36,976 nucleotides of DNA from Bacillus cytotoxicus (GCF_023715645.1 NZ_JAMBOP010000040.1:1-36976), one strand, 5' to 3'. Positions 7,405 to 15,525 are shown, counted from the stretch's first letter. Numbers and translations: made by a program. The notes: generated from the letters alone by a model not told the origin.

Positions 7405-7707
7405 ATGGATTGGGTTAAAATTGTGTATTCAGTCATATTGTTGGTTTGCGGAATTTTGATTTTTGTTGCAACATTTTCTCAAAAGGGTGATGAAAGAAGG
7501 AAGTTTATCAACACGAAGGCTCAATCATATGTATTTATCGTAGTTGTAGGTATGCTAATTTTAGAAGTTGCACAGTCAATTTATCTAACCATTCAGGGGA
7601 ATACTTCTTATAATGGTAATGGAATTTCGCCGATAATGTTTCTGACAGTGATTTCCATTATATATCTGGTAACATTACTAATTTACAGGAAAAAATATGG
7701 TGATTAA
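7405..7707 (+). CDS. Small three-helix membrane protein
   Basis: A 100-aa protein with three hydrophobic helices (about 5-25, 43-62 and 75-93), separated by a charged loop 'SQKGDERRKFINTKAQ' and a polar loop 'QGNTSYNGNG'. The layout resembles small DUF2178-type membrane proteins that sit beside short XRE regulators in Firmicutes. I cannot name the family with certainty. The start ATG 7405 has AAGGAGGGAAC upstream. The stop is TAA one codon before the ATG of the XRE gene, with tight coupling. Its role could be a sensor or immunity-like partner of the regulator. Confidence 0.75.
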   Translation: MDWVKIVYSVILLVCGILIFVATFSQKGDERRKFINTKAQSYVFIVVVGMLILEVAQSIYLTIQGNTSYNGNGISPIMFLTVISIIYLVTLLIYRKKYGD

Positions 7708-7911
7708 ATGAATAATCACATTAAGAAATTAAGAAAATCAGCTAAACTATCCCAGGAAGAACTGGCTAAACTCTGTAAGGTATCCAGACAAACAATAAAT
7801 GCAATTGAAAATGATAAATACGACCCTACTTTACAATTAGCGTTTGACATAGCCTCTGTATTGGATACCACAGTAGATGAACTTTTCATCAATAGTTCTA
7901 TTAGAGGGTGA
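7708..7911 (+). CDS. Short XRE-family (Cro/CI) transcriptional regulator
   Basis: A 67-aa stand-alone helix-turn-helix protein: IKKLRKSAKLSQEELAKLC, then VSRQTINAIENDKYDPTLQL and DELF. This is the YozG/YgzD-like minimal XRE group, common in Bacillus next to small membrane proteins. It starts immediately after the upstream membrane gene, so the two form one operon. The 20-bp inverted repeat over the operon promoter (7314-7381) is the obvious candidate operator, suggesting autorepression. A terminator follows at 7918. Confidence 0.9.
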   Translation: MNNHIKKLRKSAKLSQEELAKLCKVSRQTINAIENDKYDPTLQLAFDIASVLDTTVDELFINSSIRG

Positions 7912-7917
7912 TAAATT

Positions 7918-7940
7918 GACCTCATATCGAGGTCTTTTTT
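7918..7940 (+). terminator. Terminator of the membrane protein/XRE operon
   Basis: GACCTC (7918-7923) and GAGGTC (7929-7934) form the stem with a 5-nt loop, followed by TTTTTT. Confidence 0.88.
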
Positions 7941-7954
7941 ATGCACTCCTCAAC

Positions 7955-8265
7955 ATTTGAACAGTTCTGTAATTTGATTTTTGACACGCTGAAATAAGCA
8001 TTTTCTCAACTCGTTTATCAAATGCTAAATCCGTCCCTAATCTGTTCAGCGATTGTTGGTAAGGTATAGCCCTTCAACCATTAGTTCTATATACTTTACC
8101 CATTTTTCAGGGTAGCGTGAGCCTGAAAATGGTGTATTGGTCACATCATTGAATGTTTCATTGCGTCAAATAATGCCAATTGTTCTGACTTTGTTAATTC
8201 GCTGAACTCTTCATATACATCCATCCACACACTCGAACGCCCCCTTAAACTGCATTTATGGTCAA
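7955..8265 (-). mobile_element. Decayed IS1595-type transposase fragment
   Basis: Three collinear minus-strand pieces in different frames read as an IS1595-family transposase N-terminal half. The first is 'VYEEFSELTKSEQLALFDAM' (about 8233-8165). A jump then leads to 'FNDVTNTPFSGSRYPEKW' and 'KYIELMVEGL' (about 8160-8070), and after a frameshift 'LPTIAEQIRDGFSI' follows. The zinc-finger section expected between the first two pieces is deleted. No DDE catalytic part is left and nothing can be expressed. Identification rests on recognising the SEQLALFDAMK and NDxTNTPFSGxRYPEKW motifs. Confidence 0.7.
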
Positions 8266-8271
8266 GAAAGC

Positions 8272-8392
8272 AACAATCTATACGAAAACAGCTTTGTTTT
8301 AAAACTGTGCACGTGGCAGAAAAGGGCCCTGACCGTTCTAATCATGGCCAGGAGCTCTCGCCCATCTAAAAAAAGTGGTTTTTCAAGAAGTA
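8272..8392 (+). repeat. Interspersed structured repeat, copy D
   Basis: CTTTGTTTTAAAA, then CACGTGGCAGAAAAGGGCCC, CCTGACC facing GGCCAGG, then CTCTCGCCCATCTAAAAAAA and GTGGTTTTTCAAG. It sits between the IS1595 remnant and the bmrCD leader promoter. Confidence 0.85.
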
Positions 8393-8408
8393 TTTATACA
8401 AAAAACAA

Positions 8409-8438
8409 TTGACAGAAAAGTCTTTAAAGTTATACAAT
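8409..8438 (+). promoter_or_regulatory. Promoter of the bmrB-like leader/bmrCD unit
   Basis: TTGACA (8409-8414) and TACAAT (8433-8438) with an 18-bp spacer. TATACA at 8431 with 16 bp is an alternative. The start would lie about 30 bp before the leader ORF. Confidence 0.72.
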
Positions 8439-8475
8439 TAAAAATGGAAAATAAAAGAAGAAGGAGGTGTGCGTG

Positions 8476-8553
8476 ATGATTGTAATCGTATATATGACTG
8501 GCTTAGGTGTTTTACACAATAAATATCATCACGCAACCTCTACGGACAAATAA
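8476..8553 (+). CDS. 25-residue leader peptide upstream of bmrCD (BmrB-like)
   Basis: ATG 8476 follows an ideal AAGGAGG with 8-base spacing and encodes MIVIVYMTGLGVLHNKYHHA then TSTDK, ending at TAA 8551-8553. The stop codon abuts a set of mutually exclusive hairpins that ends in a strong terminator (8624-8656). In B. subtilis the bmrB leader peptide controls bmrCD by ribosome-mediated transcription attenuation, so that drugs stalling the ribosome let RNA polymerase read into the transporter genes. The same arrangement of promoter, leader ORF, terminator and bmrCD is present here. I infer the same mechanism. Sequence identity to BmrB itself was not checked. Confidence 0.75.
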   Translation: MIVIVYMTGLGVLHNKYHHATSTDK

Positions 8554-8656
8554 CGCTTCTTTGCTAGCCTGAAAAGAAAGCGTACGTTGCGTGTGCCGTG
8601 ACGTACGCTTTTATGCGTTTTTCGCATATCGTCAAAGCGACGGTATGCTTTTTTTT
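8553..8656 (+). promoter_or_regulatory. Transcription attenuator of bmrCD
   Basis: Alternative stems are visible. A pairs ACGCTTCTTT (8553-8562) with AAAGAAAGCGT (8573-8583). B pairs AAGCGTACGT (8578-8587) with ACGTACGCTT (8601-8610). A and B share 8578-8583 and exclude each other. D pairs ATGCG (8613-8617) with CGCAT (8623-8627). C pairs GCATATCGTC (8624-8633) with GACGGTATGC (8639-8648), followed by eight T. C is the terminator and D competes with it. A ribosome stalled on or near the leader stop would cover A's left arm. Confidence 0.78.
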
Positions 8657-8722
8657 GTCCCTTTTTTTAGATTGTTCCTATACATTTGTATAGTTTCAAT
8701 AATTTGCTTTGGAAAGGTAGGA

Positions 8723-8782
8723 ATGACGATGGAAAAGTATGAGGTGCGTATGGTAAAAACGGAGATGCTAGATAGCGGATAA
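8723..8782 (+). CDS. Possible second 19-residue small ORF before bmrC
   Basis: ATG 8723 (or 8729) follows GGAAAGGTAGG and encodes MTMEKYEVRMVKTEMLDSG, ending 41 bases before bmrC. It lies downstream of the terminator and so would be translated only on read-through transcripts. It may help couple translation into bmrC, or be accidental. Confidence 0.3.
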   Translation: MTMEKYEVRMVKTEMLDSG

Positions 8783-8823
8783 CGAGTCTATGCTCACACA
8801 ACAATGAGAAGGGAGAGGTTACA

Positions 8824-10578
8824 TTGTTTTCTGTATTACAAAAATTAACATGGTTTTTTAAAACGCATTGGAAAAGGTATAGCATTGCCATTGTTTGTTT
8901 ACTTTTTGTTAATGTCATCGAGGTGATCCCGCCAAAGTTAATTGGATTAGCAATTGATGATATAAAATCTGGGAATTTAACAAACGCGGGAATTATGAAT
9001 TATGTAGGGATGTTGCTCGGGGCAGCGGCTGCTGGTTATATACTTTCTTATGTGTGGCAATATCAGTTATTTGGCGGTGCGTTTGTGCTTGAAAAAACGA
9101 TGCGTACGAAATTTATGGGACATTTGCTGAAGATGACGCCAACTTTCTACCAGAAAAATCGTACAGGTGATTTAATGGCGCGGGCAACGAATGATTTAAA
9201 AGCAATTGCCATGACAGCTGGATTTGGTATTTTAACGCTCGTTGATTCGAGTTTATATATGCTGACAATTGTGCTTATGATGGGGATTTCAATTAGTTGG
9301 AAGCTAACACTTGCCGCATTATTACCGTTGCCGATTATGGCATATGCAGTGAGTGCTTATGGAAATAAACTACACGATCGCTTTACAGTTGCGCAAGATG
9401 CATTTGGAGATATGAATGATAAAGTGCTGGAGTCGATTGCCGGTGTACGTGTCATTCGCGCTTATGTGCAGGAAAGAGAAGATGAGAAGCGCTTCAATAC
9501 GCTCGCAACAGATGTGTATGAAAAGAATATGAAGGTCGCAAAAATTGACTCGCTTTTTCAACCAACAGTGAAAATGCTTGTTGGGATGAGTTATTTAATC
9601 GGCCTTGTATACGGAGCGTTTTTAGTATTTCAAAATGAGGTAACGATTGGGGAACTTGTATCGTTTAACGTGTACCTTGGCATGATGATTTGGCCGATGT
9701 TTGCAATTGGTGAGCTTATTAACGTTATGCAGCGCGGGAATGCTTCGCTTGATCGTGTAAATGAAACGTTAGCCTATAAGCAAGATGTACAAAACGTAAA
9801 GAAACCTGTACGTGTACATCAGCCGGATTGCATTGATTTTGAAGATGTATCGTTTTCTTATCCGACATCTTCTACGCTCAATTTAAAAAATGTTTCGTTT
9901 TCGCTTAGCAGAGGAGAAACGCTTGGGATTGTTGGGAAAACGGGGAGCGGAAAAACTACGCTCGTTCGGCAAATTTTGCGCCAGTATCCACTAGGATCAG
10001 GGGGAATTACAGTATCGGGTATACCGATGCAAAATATTCACATCAATCAAGTATTAAGCTGGGTTGGATATGTTCCGCAAGAACACATTCTATTTTCCAA
10101 AACAGCGCGGGAAAATATTCTATTTGGGGACCAAGAAGCAGGTGAAGAGGAACTGCAAAAGGCAATTGAAATTGCTGCGTTTACGAAGGACTTGGAATTT
10201 TTGCCAGATGGACTAGAAACGCTTGTTGGAGAAAAAGGTGTATCGCTATCTGGCGGGCAAAAACAACGTATTTCCATTGCGCGGGCCGTCATTCAAAATC
10301 CGGAAATTTTAATTTTAGACGATTCGTTATCAGCGGTTGATGCAAGAACGGAAGCGGCAATTATTGAAAATATCCGGAAAGAACGCGGCGGGAAAACGAC
10401 GATTATTACGACGCATCGTTTATCCGCAACGCAGCATGCCGATTGGATTCTCGTGATGGATAACGGGGAAATCATTGAAGAAGGAACGCATGACATGCTC
10501 ATTCAAAAGGGCGGTTGGTATACAGAACAGTTTGAAAGACAACAAGGGGAAGAAATAGAAGGCGAGGTGAGAATATGA
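8824..10578 (+). CDS. bmrC: Multidrug ABC exporter half, degenerate-site subunit BmrC (YheI)
   Basis: A 584-aa half-transporter: a six-helix exporter domain (about 1-310) followed by one nucleotide-binding domain. Walker A is GKTGSGKT (371-378), the signature LSGGQ (475-479), and Walker B ILILDD with Asp500 in the place of the usual catalytic Glu. A non-Glu residue there, in one subunit only, is the hallmark of heterodimeric exporters such as BmrCD, where one of the two ATP sites is degenerate. It starts at TTG 8824 behind AAGGGAGAGG and overlaps bmrD by 4 bases (ATGA). Expression is probably governed by the attenuator at 8553-8656. Known BmrCD substrates are drugs and dyes exported across the cytoplasmic membrane. 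Confidence 0.92.
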   Translation: MFSVLQKLTWFFKTHWKRYSIAIVCLLFVNVIEVIPPKLIGLAIDDIKSGNLTNAGIMNYVGMLLGAAAAGYILSYVWQYQLFGGAFVLEKTMRTKFMGHLLKMTPTFYQKNRTGDLMARATNDLKAIAMTAGFGILTLVDSSLYMLTIVLMMGISISWKLTLAALLPLPIMAYAVSAYGNKLHDRFTVAQDAFGDMNDKVLESIAGVRVIRAYVQEREDEKRFNTLATDVYEKNMKVAKIDSLFQPTVKMLVGMSYLIGLVYGAFLVFQNEVTIGELVSFNVYLGMMIWPMFAIGELINVMQRGNASLDRVNETLAYKQDVQNVKKPVRVHQPDCIDFEDVSFSYPTSSTLNLKNVSFSLSRGETLGIVGKTGSGKTTLVRQILRQYPLGSGGITVSGIPMQNIHINQVLSWVGYVPQEHILFSKTARENILFGDQEAGEEELQKAIEIAAFTKDLEFLPDGLETLVGEKGVSLSGGQKQRISIARAVIQNPEILILDDSLSAVDARTEAAIIENIRKERGGKTTIITTHRLSATQHADWILVMDNGEIIEEGTHDMLIQKGGWYTEQFERQQGEEIEGEVRI

Positions 10579-12575
10579 GCGTTGGTAAACGATTATTTCA
10601 ATATGCGCTGAAAGTAAAAGCAACGATTGGATTGGCTTTAGCGATGTTATTTATTTTCGTTATTGCAGAATTAGCAGGGCCGTTTGTTGCGAAAACGATG
10701 ATTGATGAACATATTGTTGGCATTGAAAGGCCTTGGTATGAAACGGAAAAAGGTGACGATGCGGTCCTTTATCACAACGCTTGGTATAAGCGAAGTGATC
10801 GGTTTGAAGCAGGTGAGCAGAAAGGAAAGGAAGTGCGCATTGTTCAACTTGGGCGCGACTATTATTTTATTCCGAATAAAATTTCAATTGAAGGAACGCG
10901 CTCTGTAAAAGGAGACATGGTGACGATTCAGGAAGGGAAAGCAGCGCAAGTATATAAAGGGACGAAGCTTACAGGGAAGGAAGTTTTCTCGTTTTATCAA
11001 CCAGAAATAAAACGACTACTGTTACTTGGCGGCGGATATTTAGCTCTTTTACTAGTTGTATCCCTCTTTGCGTATGGAAAACAATTTTATTTACAAAAAG
11101 CCTCGAATAAAATTATTCAAATTATGCGAGAAGACGTGTTTTCTCACATTCAAACGTTACCAATTCGCTATTTTGATCATTTGCCGGCCGGGAAAATTGT
11201 TTCACGTGTGACAAATGATACGGAGGCGATTCGCGAGTTTTATGTAACAGTATTATCGACATTCTTTTCTAGCTTTATTTATATTATCGGTATTTTTGTT
11301 GCCTTGTTTTTATTGGAGGTAAAGCTAGCGCTTATGTGTTTAATTCTTATTCCGATTTTATGTATATGGGCGATTTTTTACCGAAAGTATGCATCTGTAT
11401 ACAATCATAAAATGCGCTCACGCTTGTCAGATATTAATGGAACAGTGAATGAATCGATTCAAGGGATGCCAATCATTCAAGCGTTTCGTCAAGAGCATAA
11501 GGCAAAGCAAGAATTTGAGCAATTAAACGAAGAGTATTATATGTACCAAAATAAAATTTTAAGTTTAAATGCAGCAACATCTCATAACTTAGTTGGTGTA
11601 CTTCGCAACATTGCATTTACTGGTGTGATTTGGTACTTCGGCGGTGCGTCATTAAGTGCAGCAGGAGTGATTTCATTAGGTGTGTTATATGCATTCGTTG
11701 ATTATTTAACAAGGTTATTCTCACCGATTACAAATATGGTGAATCAGTTAGCGAATTTAGAGCAAGCGCGCGTTGCAGCAGAGCGTGTGTTTGAATTGTT
11801 AGATGAAAAGGGAGAAGCAGTGCAGGAAGAACATATGCCATCGTTAAGAGGAAATGTACGTTTTGATAATGTTTCGTTTTCTTATAATGGGAAAGATGAA
11901 GTGCTGCGAAATATTTCCTTTGAAGCGAAGAAAGGGGAAACAATTGCGCTTGTCGGCCATACTGGATCAGGGAAAAGTTCGATTATGAATGTACTTTTTC
12001 AGTTTTATGAATTTCAAAAAGGTCGCATCACAATTGATGGAAATGATATAAAAGAAGTGCCAAAACAAGCGCTTCGCGAACATATGGGAATTGTGTTGCA
12101 AGATCCCTTTCTATTTACAGGAACAGTTGCCTCCAATGTTAGTTTAGAGCAAGAACGAATATCGAAGGAAACAATTGTGAAGGCGCTGCGTGATGTTGGT
12201 GCAGAGCGTTTTGCGGCTAACATTGAGGAAGAAATAACAGAAAAAGGCAGCACGCTTTCAACAGGAGAGCGGCAGCTCATTTCTTTTGCCCGGGCACTTG
12301 CCTTTGATCCAGCCATTTTAATTTTGGATGAAGCAACATCTAGTATAGATACGGAAACAGAGGCAATGATTCAACAGGCGCTCGAAGTCGTGAAAAAAGG
12401 GCGAACGACATTTATTATTGCCCACCGTTTATCAACGATTAAAAACGCTGACCAAATTATCGTACTAGACCGCGGAACGATTCTTGAAAAAGGTTCACAT
12501 GAAGAATTGATGGAAAAGCAAGGGCGTTACTATGAAATGTACAAAACGCAAATTGCTGGTAGTCAAAGTGCATAA
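10575..12575 (+). CDS. bmrD: Multidrug ABC exporter half, catalytic subunit BmrD (YheH)
   Basis: A 666-aa half-transporter and the partner of BmrC. The transmembrane domain carries a polar insertion between helix 1 and helix 2 (about residues 45-140, 'GIERPWYETEKGDDAVLYHN' onward), the extracellular domain known from BmrCD. The nucleotide-binding domain has Walker A GHTGSGKS (461-468), a degenerate signature LSTGE (561-565) and a Walker B with the normal catalytic Glu586 (ILILDEATS). The altered signature faces BmrC's ATP, and the intact Glu works with BmrC's intact LSGGQ. So one site is active and one inactive, as in BmrCD. Translation is coupled to bmrC. Confidence 0.92.
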   Translation: MSVGKRLFQYALKVKATIGLALAMLFIFVIAELAGPFVAKTMIDEHIVGIERPWYETEKGDDAVLYHNAWYKRSDRFEAGEQKGKEVRIVQLGRDYYFIPNKISIEGTRSVKGDMVTIQEGKAAQVYKGTKLTGKEVFSFYQPEIKRLLLLGGGYLALLLVVSLFAYGKQFYLQKASNKIIQIMREDVFSHIQTLPIRYFDHLPAGKIVSRVTNDTEAIREFYVTVLSTFFSSFIYIIGIFVALFLLEVKLALMCLILIPILCIWAIFYRKYASVYNHKMRSRLSDINGTVNESIQGMPIIQAFRQEHKAKQEFEQLNEEYYMYQNKILSLNAATSHNLVGVLRNIAFTGVIWYFGGASLSAAGVISLGVLYAFVDYLTRLFSPITNMVNQLANLEQARVAAERVFELLDEKGEAVQEEHMPSLRGNVRFDNVSFSYNGKDEVLRNISFEAKKGETIALVGHTGSGKSSIMNVLFQFYEFQKGRITIDGNDIKEVPKQALREHMGIVLQDPFLFTGTVASNVSLEQERISKETIVKALRDVGAERFAANIEEEITEKGSTLSTGERQLISFARALAFDPAILILDEATSSIDTETEAMIQQALEVVKKGRTTFIIAHRLSTIKNADQIIVLDRGTILEKGSHEELMEKQGRYYEMYKTQIAGSQSA

Positions 12576-12673
12576 CGTTCACGGAATGTTCAGGTAACTT
12601 TTGAGGAATGTTTACATGTAAGACGTATTCTCCCTTTGTCTATATGATACGTTGAACAAAAGGGGGAATTTAA

Positions 12674-12757
12674 ATGGAGGAATTATCAGTTACTTTTAAC
12701 ATTGCGTTCTTTTTGTTATTATGCGGAATGATTGGATATTGTGTGTTAGATTCTTGA
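12674..12757 (+). CDS. 27-residue single-helix membrane peptide
   Basis: ATG 12674 follows AAAAGGGGGAATTTAA and encodes MEELSVTFNIAFFLLLCGMI then GYCVLDS. It has a short acidic head, one transmembrane helix (about residues 9-24) and a tiny tail. Its stop is directly followed by a strong terminator, so it has a full expression cassette of its own about 100 bp after bmrD. I do not recognise the family. It could be a small membrane protein accompanying the exporter or a free-standing stress peptide. Confidence 0.6.
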   Translation: MEELSVTFNIAFFLLLCGMIGYCVLDS

Positions 12758-12789
12758 AGAACTTGCCAAGTCGGCAAGTTCTTTTTTTA
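12758..12789 (+). terminator. Terminator after the 27-residue ORF
   Basis: AGAACTTGCC (12758-12767) and GGCAAGTTCT (12773-12782) form a perfect 10-bp stem with a 5-nt loop and a run of T. Confidence 0.92.
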
Positions 12790-12852
12790 TGCGCTAATGT
12801 TCAAATGAGTGCTTTTGATTGAAAAGGATACACTAAGTGAAAACATTTTGAT

Positions 12853-12920
12853 TGAAAAATGTTACGAGATTGAATAGAATAGGTTCATGTTATTATTTAA
12901 TTCCTATCAGAATACTTGGA
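12853..12920 (+). promoter_or_regulatory. tcyABC promoter with possible CymR-type site
   Basis: TTGAAA (12853-12858), a 17-bp spacer and TAGAAT (12876-12881) form a plausible sigma-A promoter. Just downstream, TTTAATTCCTATCAGAATA (about 12898-12916) contains AATTCC...AT, reminiscent of half of the CymR (cysteine metabolism repressor) motif. The CymR assignment is a guess supported mainly by the genes controlled. Confidence 0.45.
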
Positions 12921-12931
12921 GGTCTATCGTT

Positions 12932-13738
12932 ATGAAAAAATTACTTTCATTTTTCGCTCTTGCACTACTTGTTGTCGGAGTTGTAGCAGGTTGCGGAAAA
13001 CAAGAAAAAGATAATACAGCAAAGAGCACGAGTAAAGATGCACTGGAGCAAATTAAGAAGAGCGGAGAGCTTGTTGTTGGAACAGAAGGTACTTACCCGC
13101 CGTTTACATTCCATGATGGAAGTGGAAAGTTAACTGGTTTTGATGTTGAAATTGCAGAAGAAGTAGCAAAGCGTCTTGGTGTGAAAGCAGTATTTAAAGA
13201 AACGCAATGGGATAGCTTATTTGCTGGGCTTGATGCAAAGCGTGTTGATATGATTGCGAACGAAGTCGGAATTCGCGTGGATCGCCAAAAGAAATACGAT
13301 TTCTCTAATCCATACGTATCATCTTCAGCAGTACTTGTGATTCCAAAAGATAAAGATAAACCAGCGAAATTTACAGATGTGAAAGGGTTAAAAGCAGCGC
13401 AGTCTTTAACAAGTAACTTCAGTGACATTGCGAAGAAAAACGGTGCAGAAATCGTTGGGGTAGAAGGCTTTAACCAAGCGGTTGAATTATTAAACTCTGG
13501 CCGCGTTGATTTCACAATTAATGATCGTTTATCTGTGTTAAATTACTTGAAAACAAAACCGGACGTAAAAGTAAAAATTGTTGATACAGAAAAAGACGCA
13601 TCAAAAAGCGGTTTAATGTTCCGTAAAGGCAGCGACAAATTGGTTGCTGAAGTAAATAAAGCATTAGATGACATGAAAAAAGACGGCACGTACGAAAAAA
13701 TATCGAAGAAATGGTTTGGTGAAGATGTATCTAAGTAA
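12932..13738 (+). CDS. tcyA: Cystine ABC transporter substrate-binding lipoprotein
   Basis: A 268-aa extracellular solute-binding protein of family 3. The N-terminus is a lipoprotein signal peptide with lipobox VAGC, Cys21 being the lipidated residue. The mature part begins with '[20 protein letters not shown]' and has the family markers '[17 protein letters not shown]' and '[18 protein letters not shown]'. ATG 12932 is chosen because GGAGG lies upstream and the signal peptide starts there. An in-frame upstream ATG at 12887 has no ribosome binding site. With the permease and ATPase behind it this is a polar amino acid importer. B. subtilis TcyABC (cystine) is the best match in order and size. 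Confidence 0.88.
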   Translation: MKKLLSFFALALLVVGVVAGCGKQEKDNTAKSTSKDALEQIKKSGELVVGTEGTYPPFTFHDGSGKLTGFDVEIAEEVAKRLGVKAVFKETQWDSLFAGLDAKRVDMIANEVGIRVDRQKKYDFSNPYVSSSAVLVIPKDKDKPAKFTDVKGLKAAQSLTSNFSDIAKKNGAEIVGVEGFNQAVELLNSGRVDFTINDRLSVLNYLKTKPDVKVKIVDTEKDASKSGLMFRKGSDKLVAEVNKALDDMKKDGTYEKISKKWFGEDVSK

Positions 13739-14426
13739 CGCTATATTGGATTTAGATCGGTTATCTGTTTGGGTTGATATAACGAAAGCATCCTTCATGC
13801 CTATGCTGAAGGGTGCCCTTTTCAATACGATACCGCTGACGTTGATTTCATTTGTAATTGGTTTAGCGTTAGCGACGTTAATAGCGCTATGCCGCATTTC
13901 TGGAAATCGTATGCTTCAGTGGATCGCACGTATCTACGTATCTATTATTCGCGGCACGCCGCTTCTTGTTCAGTTATTTATTATTTTTTACGGACTGCCA
14001 ACAATAGGGATTACAATTAATTCCTTTCCAGCAGCGGTGATTGGTTTCTCTTTAAATGTCGGAGCATACGCATCAGAAATTATTCGTGCTTCGATTTTAT
14101 CGATTCCGAAAGGGCAATGGGAAGCGGCGTATACAATTGGTATGTCGTACCCGCAAGCACTGCGACGCGTTATTCTCCCGCAGGCAACGCGCGTTTCGAT
14201 ACCACCTCTTTCCAATACATTTATTAGTTTGATTAAAGACACATCGCTGGCGTCATTAATTTTAGTAACAGAAATGTTTCGGAAAGCGCAGGAAATTGCA
14301 GCAACAAACTATGAATTTTTAATCGTATATACAGAAGCAGGACTCATTTACTGGGTCATTTGTTTCTTATTATCGGTTGTACAGCAAATACTTGAAAAAC
14401 GAACAGAGCGTTATATTTTAAAATAA
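13725..14426 (+). CDS. tcyB: Cystine ABC transporter permease
   Basis: A 233-aa membrane permease of the HisM/HisQ type: '[20 protein letters not shown]', then helices, the '[18 protein letters not shown]' stretch, and the EAA coupling loop '[20 protein letters not shown]' that docks to the ATPase. It overlaps the end of tcyA by 14 bases. ATG 13725 is preferred, with a weak GGTG upstream. TTG 13716 is an alternative adding three residues. Coupled translation with tcyA and the ATPase gene 27 bp downstream support a single importer operon. Confidence 0.9.
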   Translation: MYLSNAILDLDRLSVWVDITKASFMPMLKGALFNTIPLTLISFVIGLALATLIALCRISGNRMLQWIARIYVSIIRGTPLLVQLFIIFYGLPTIGITINSFPAAVIGFSLNVGAYASEIIRASILSIPKGQWEAAYTIGMSYPQALRRVILPQATRVSIPPLSNTFISLIKDTSLASLILVTEMFRKAQEIAATNYEFLIVYTEAGLIYWVICFLLSVVQQILEKRTERYILK

Positions 14427-14453
14427 TCCTTGCTAAAAGGAGTTTTTGTTTCT

Positions 14454-15188
14454 ATGATTTCAATTCAACATTTACAAAAAAGTTTCGGTGATAACACCGT
14501 TTTACAGAAAATTGATATGGAAGTAGATAAAGGTGAGGTCGTTGTCATTATTGGACCTTCTGGTTCTGGGAAGACAACATTGCTTCGTTGTTTAAACATA
14601 CTAGAAACGCCGAATAGCGGCGTCATTCGCATCGGTGAAGAAACACTCGATTTTTCAAAAAAAGTGACGAAGCAAGGTATCGTAAATTTGCGCACGCAAA
14701 CCGGTATGGTGTTTCAGCATCACAATTTATTCCCGCACTTTACAGCACGTGAAAATGTAATGGAAGGCCTTGTCACCGTGAAGAAAGTGTCAAAAGAGAA
14801 GGCAAAAGAAAAAGCCGAGTACTTTCTGAAAAAAGTGGGACTCGGCGATAAGATGGATTTATATCCATTTCAGCTTTCAGGCGGACAACAGCAGCGCGTA
14901 GGGATTGCGCGCGCACTGGCAATGGAACCACAAGTCATTTTATTTGATGAACCGACATCAGCACTTGATCCTGAACTTGTGCAAGAAGTGTTAAAAGTAA
15001 TGCGAGAACTTGCTCAGGAAGGAATGACGATGGTCATTGTCACGCACGAGATGCGCTTTGCCCATCAAATTGCGAACCGTGTTATTTTTATGGATGGCGG
15101 TGTCATCGTTGAACAAGGTACACCAGAAGGGGTTTTAGTACATCCGAAAGAAGAACGGACAAAGAAATTTTTACAAATGCTGCAGTAA
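14454..15188 (+). CDS. tcyC: Cystine ABC transporter ATP-binding protein
   Basis: A 244-aa ATPase of the polar amino acid transporter class. Walker A is GPSGSGKTT near residues 36-44. The Q-loop follows in '[20 protein letters not shown]', the signature is LSGGQQQR, Walker B is [14 protein letters not shown], and the switch His lies in VIVTHEM. The start is ATG 14454 behind AAAAGGAG; the frame continues upstream to 14430 without a ribosome binding site. It energises TcyB for import of cystine bound by TcyA. The operon ends at repeat copies E and F, with no obvious simple terminator of its own. Confidence 0.92.
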   Translation: MISIQHLQKSFGDNTVLQKIDMEVDKGEVVVIIGPSGSGKTTLLRCLNILETPNSGVIRIGEETLDFSKKVTKQGIVNLRTQTGMVFQHHNLFPHFTARENVMEGLVTVKKVSKEKAKEKAEYFLKKVGLGDKMDLYPFQLSGGQQQRVGIARALAMEPQVILFDEPTSALDPELVQEVLKVMRELAQEGMTMVIVTHEMRFAHQIANRVIFMDGGVIVEQGTPEGVLVHPKEERTKKFLQMLQ

Positions 15189-15524
15189 TATATAAATCCA
15201 TTTTGATTTTTCAACGTCCAAGTTACTGCTATGTAAAACAAAAAGTAAGTGCTACTTGCTTGCTCCTTTTGTTTAAAACATGGCACGTGGCAGGAAAAGG
15301 CCCTGCCCGCTGCTACACATGGCCAGACTAAAAAAGCGGTTTTAAGTCCTTTTCCCAACAGACAAGTCGCCATTGTGAACAAAAGGTGAGAACTACTTAC
15401 TTGCTCTTTTTGTTTGAACATGGCATGTGGCAGAAAAAGGCCCTGCCCGCTTTATGCATGGCCAGACGCTCTCGCCCATCCAAAAAGAAAAGGTTTTTAA
15501 GTCTTTTTTAACTTATATTTATAT
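15188..15524 (+). repeat. Tandem structured repeats E and F inside one pair of AT-rich ends
   Basis: The left end is TATATAAATCCATTTTGATT at about 15189. Copy E core (15280-15330) has TGGCACGTGGCAGGAAAAGG then CTGCCCG/GGCCAG. Copy F core (15418-15480) has TGGCATGTGGCAGAAAAAGG then GGCCAG and CTCTCGCCCATC. The right end is TTAACTTATATTTATATAG (about 15508-15526), roughly an inverted match to the left end. So the two cores share one set of termini. E lacks its right end and F its left end. Confidence 0.85.
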
Positions 15525-15525
15525 A

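Noticed and set aside
8591-8782. 63-codon ORF across the bmrCD attenuator
   Set aside because: It starts inside a hairpin without a ribosome binding site and runs through the terminator. Only its last 19 codons have any start signal and are listed separately at low confidence.
15065-15421. 118-codon minus-strand ORF over tcyC end and repeats
   Set aside because: Shadow of tcyC and repeat cores; the same 'peptide' appears in every repeat copy because the DNA is repeated.
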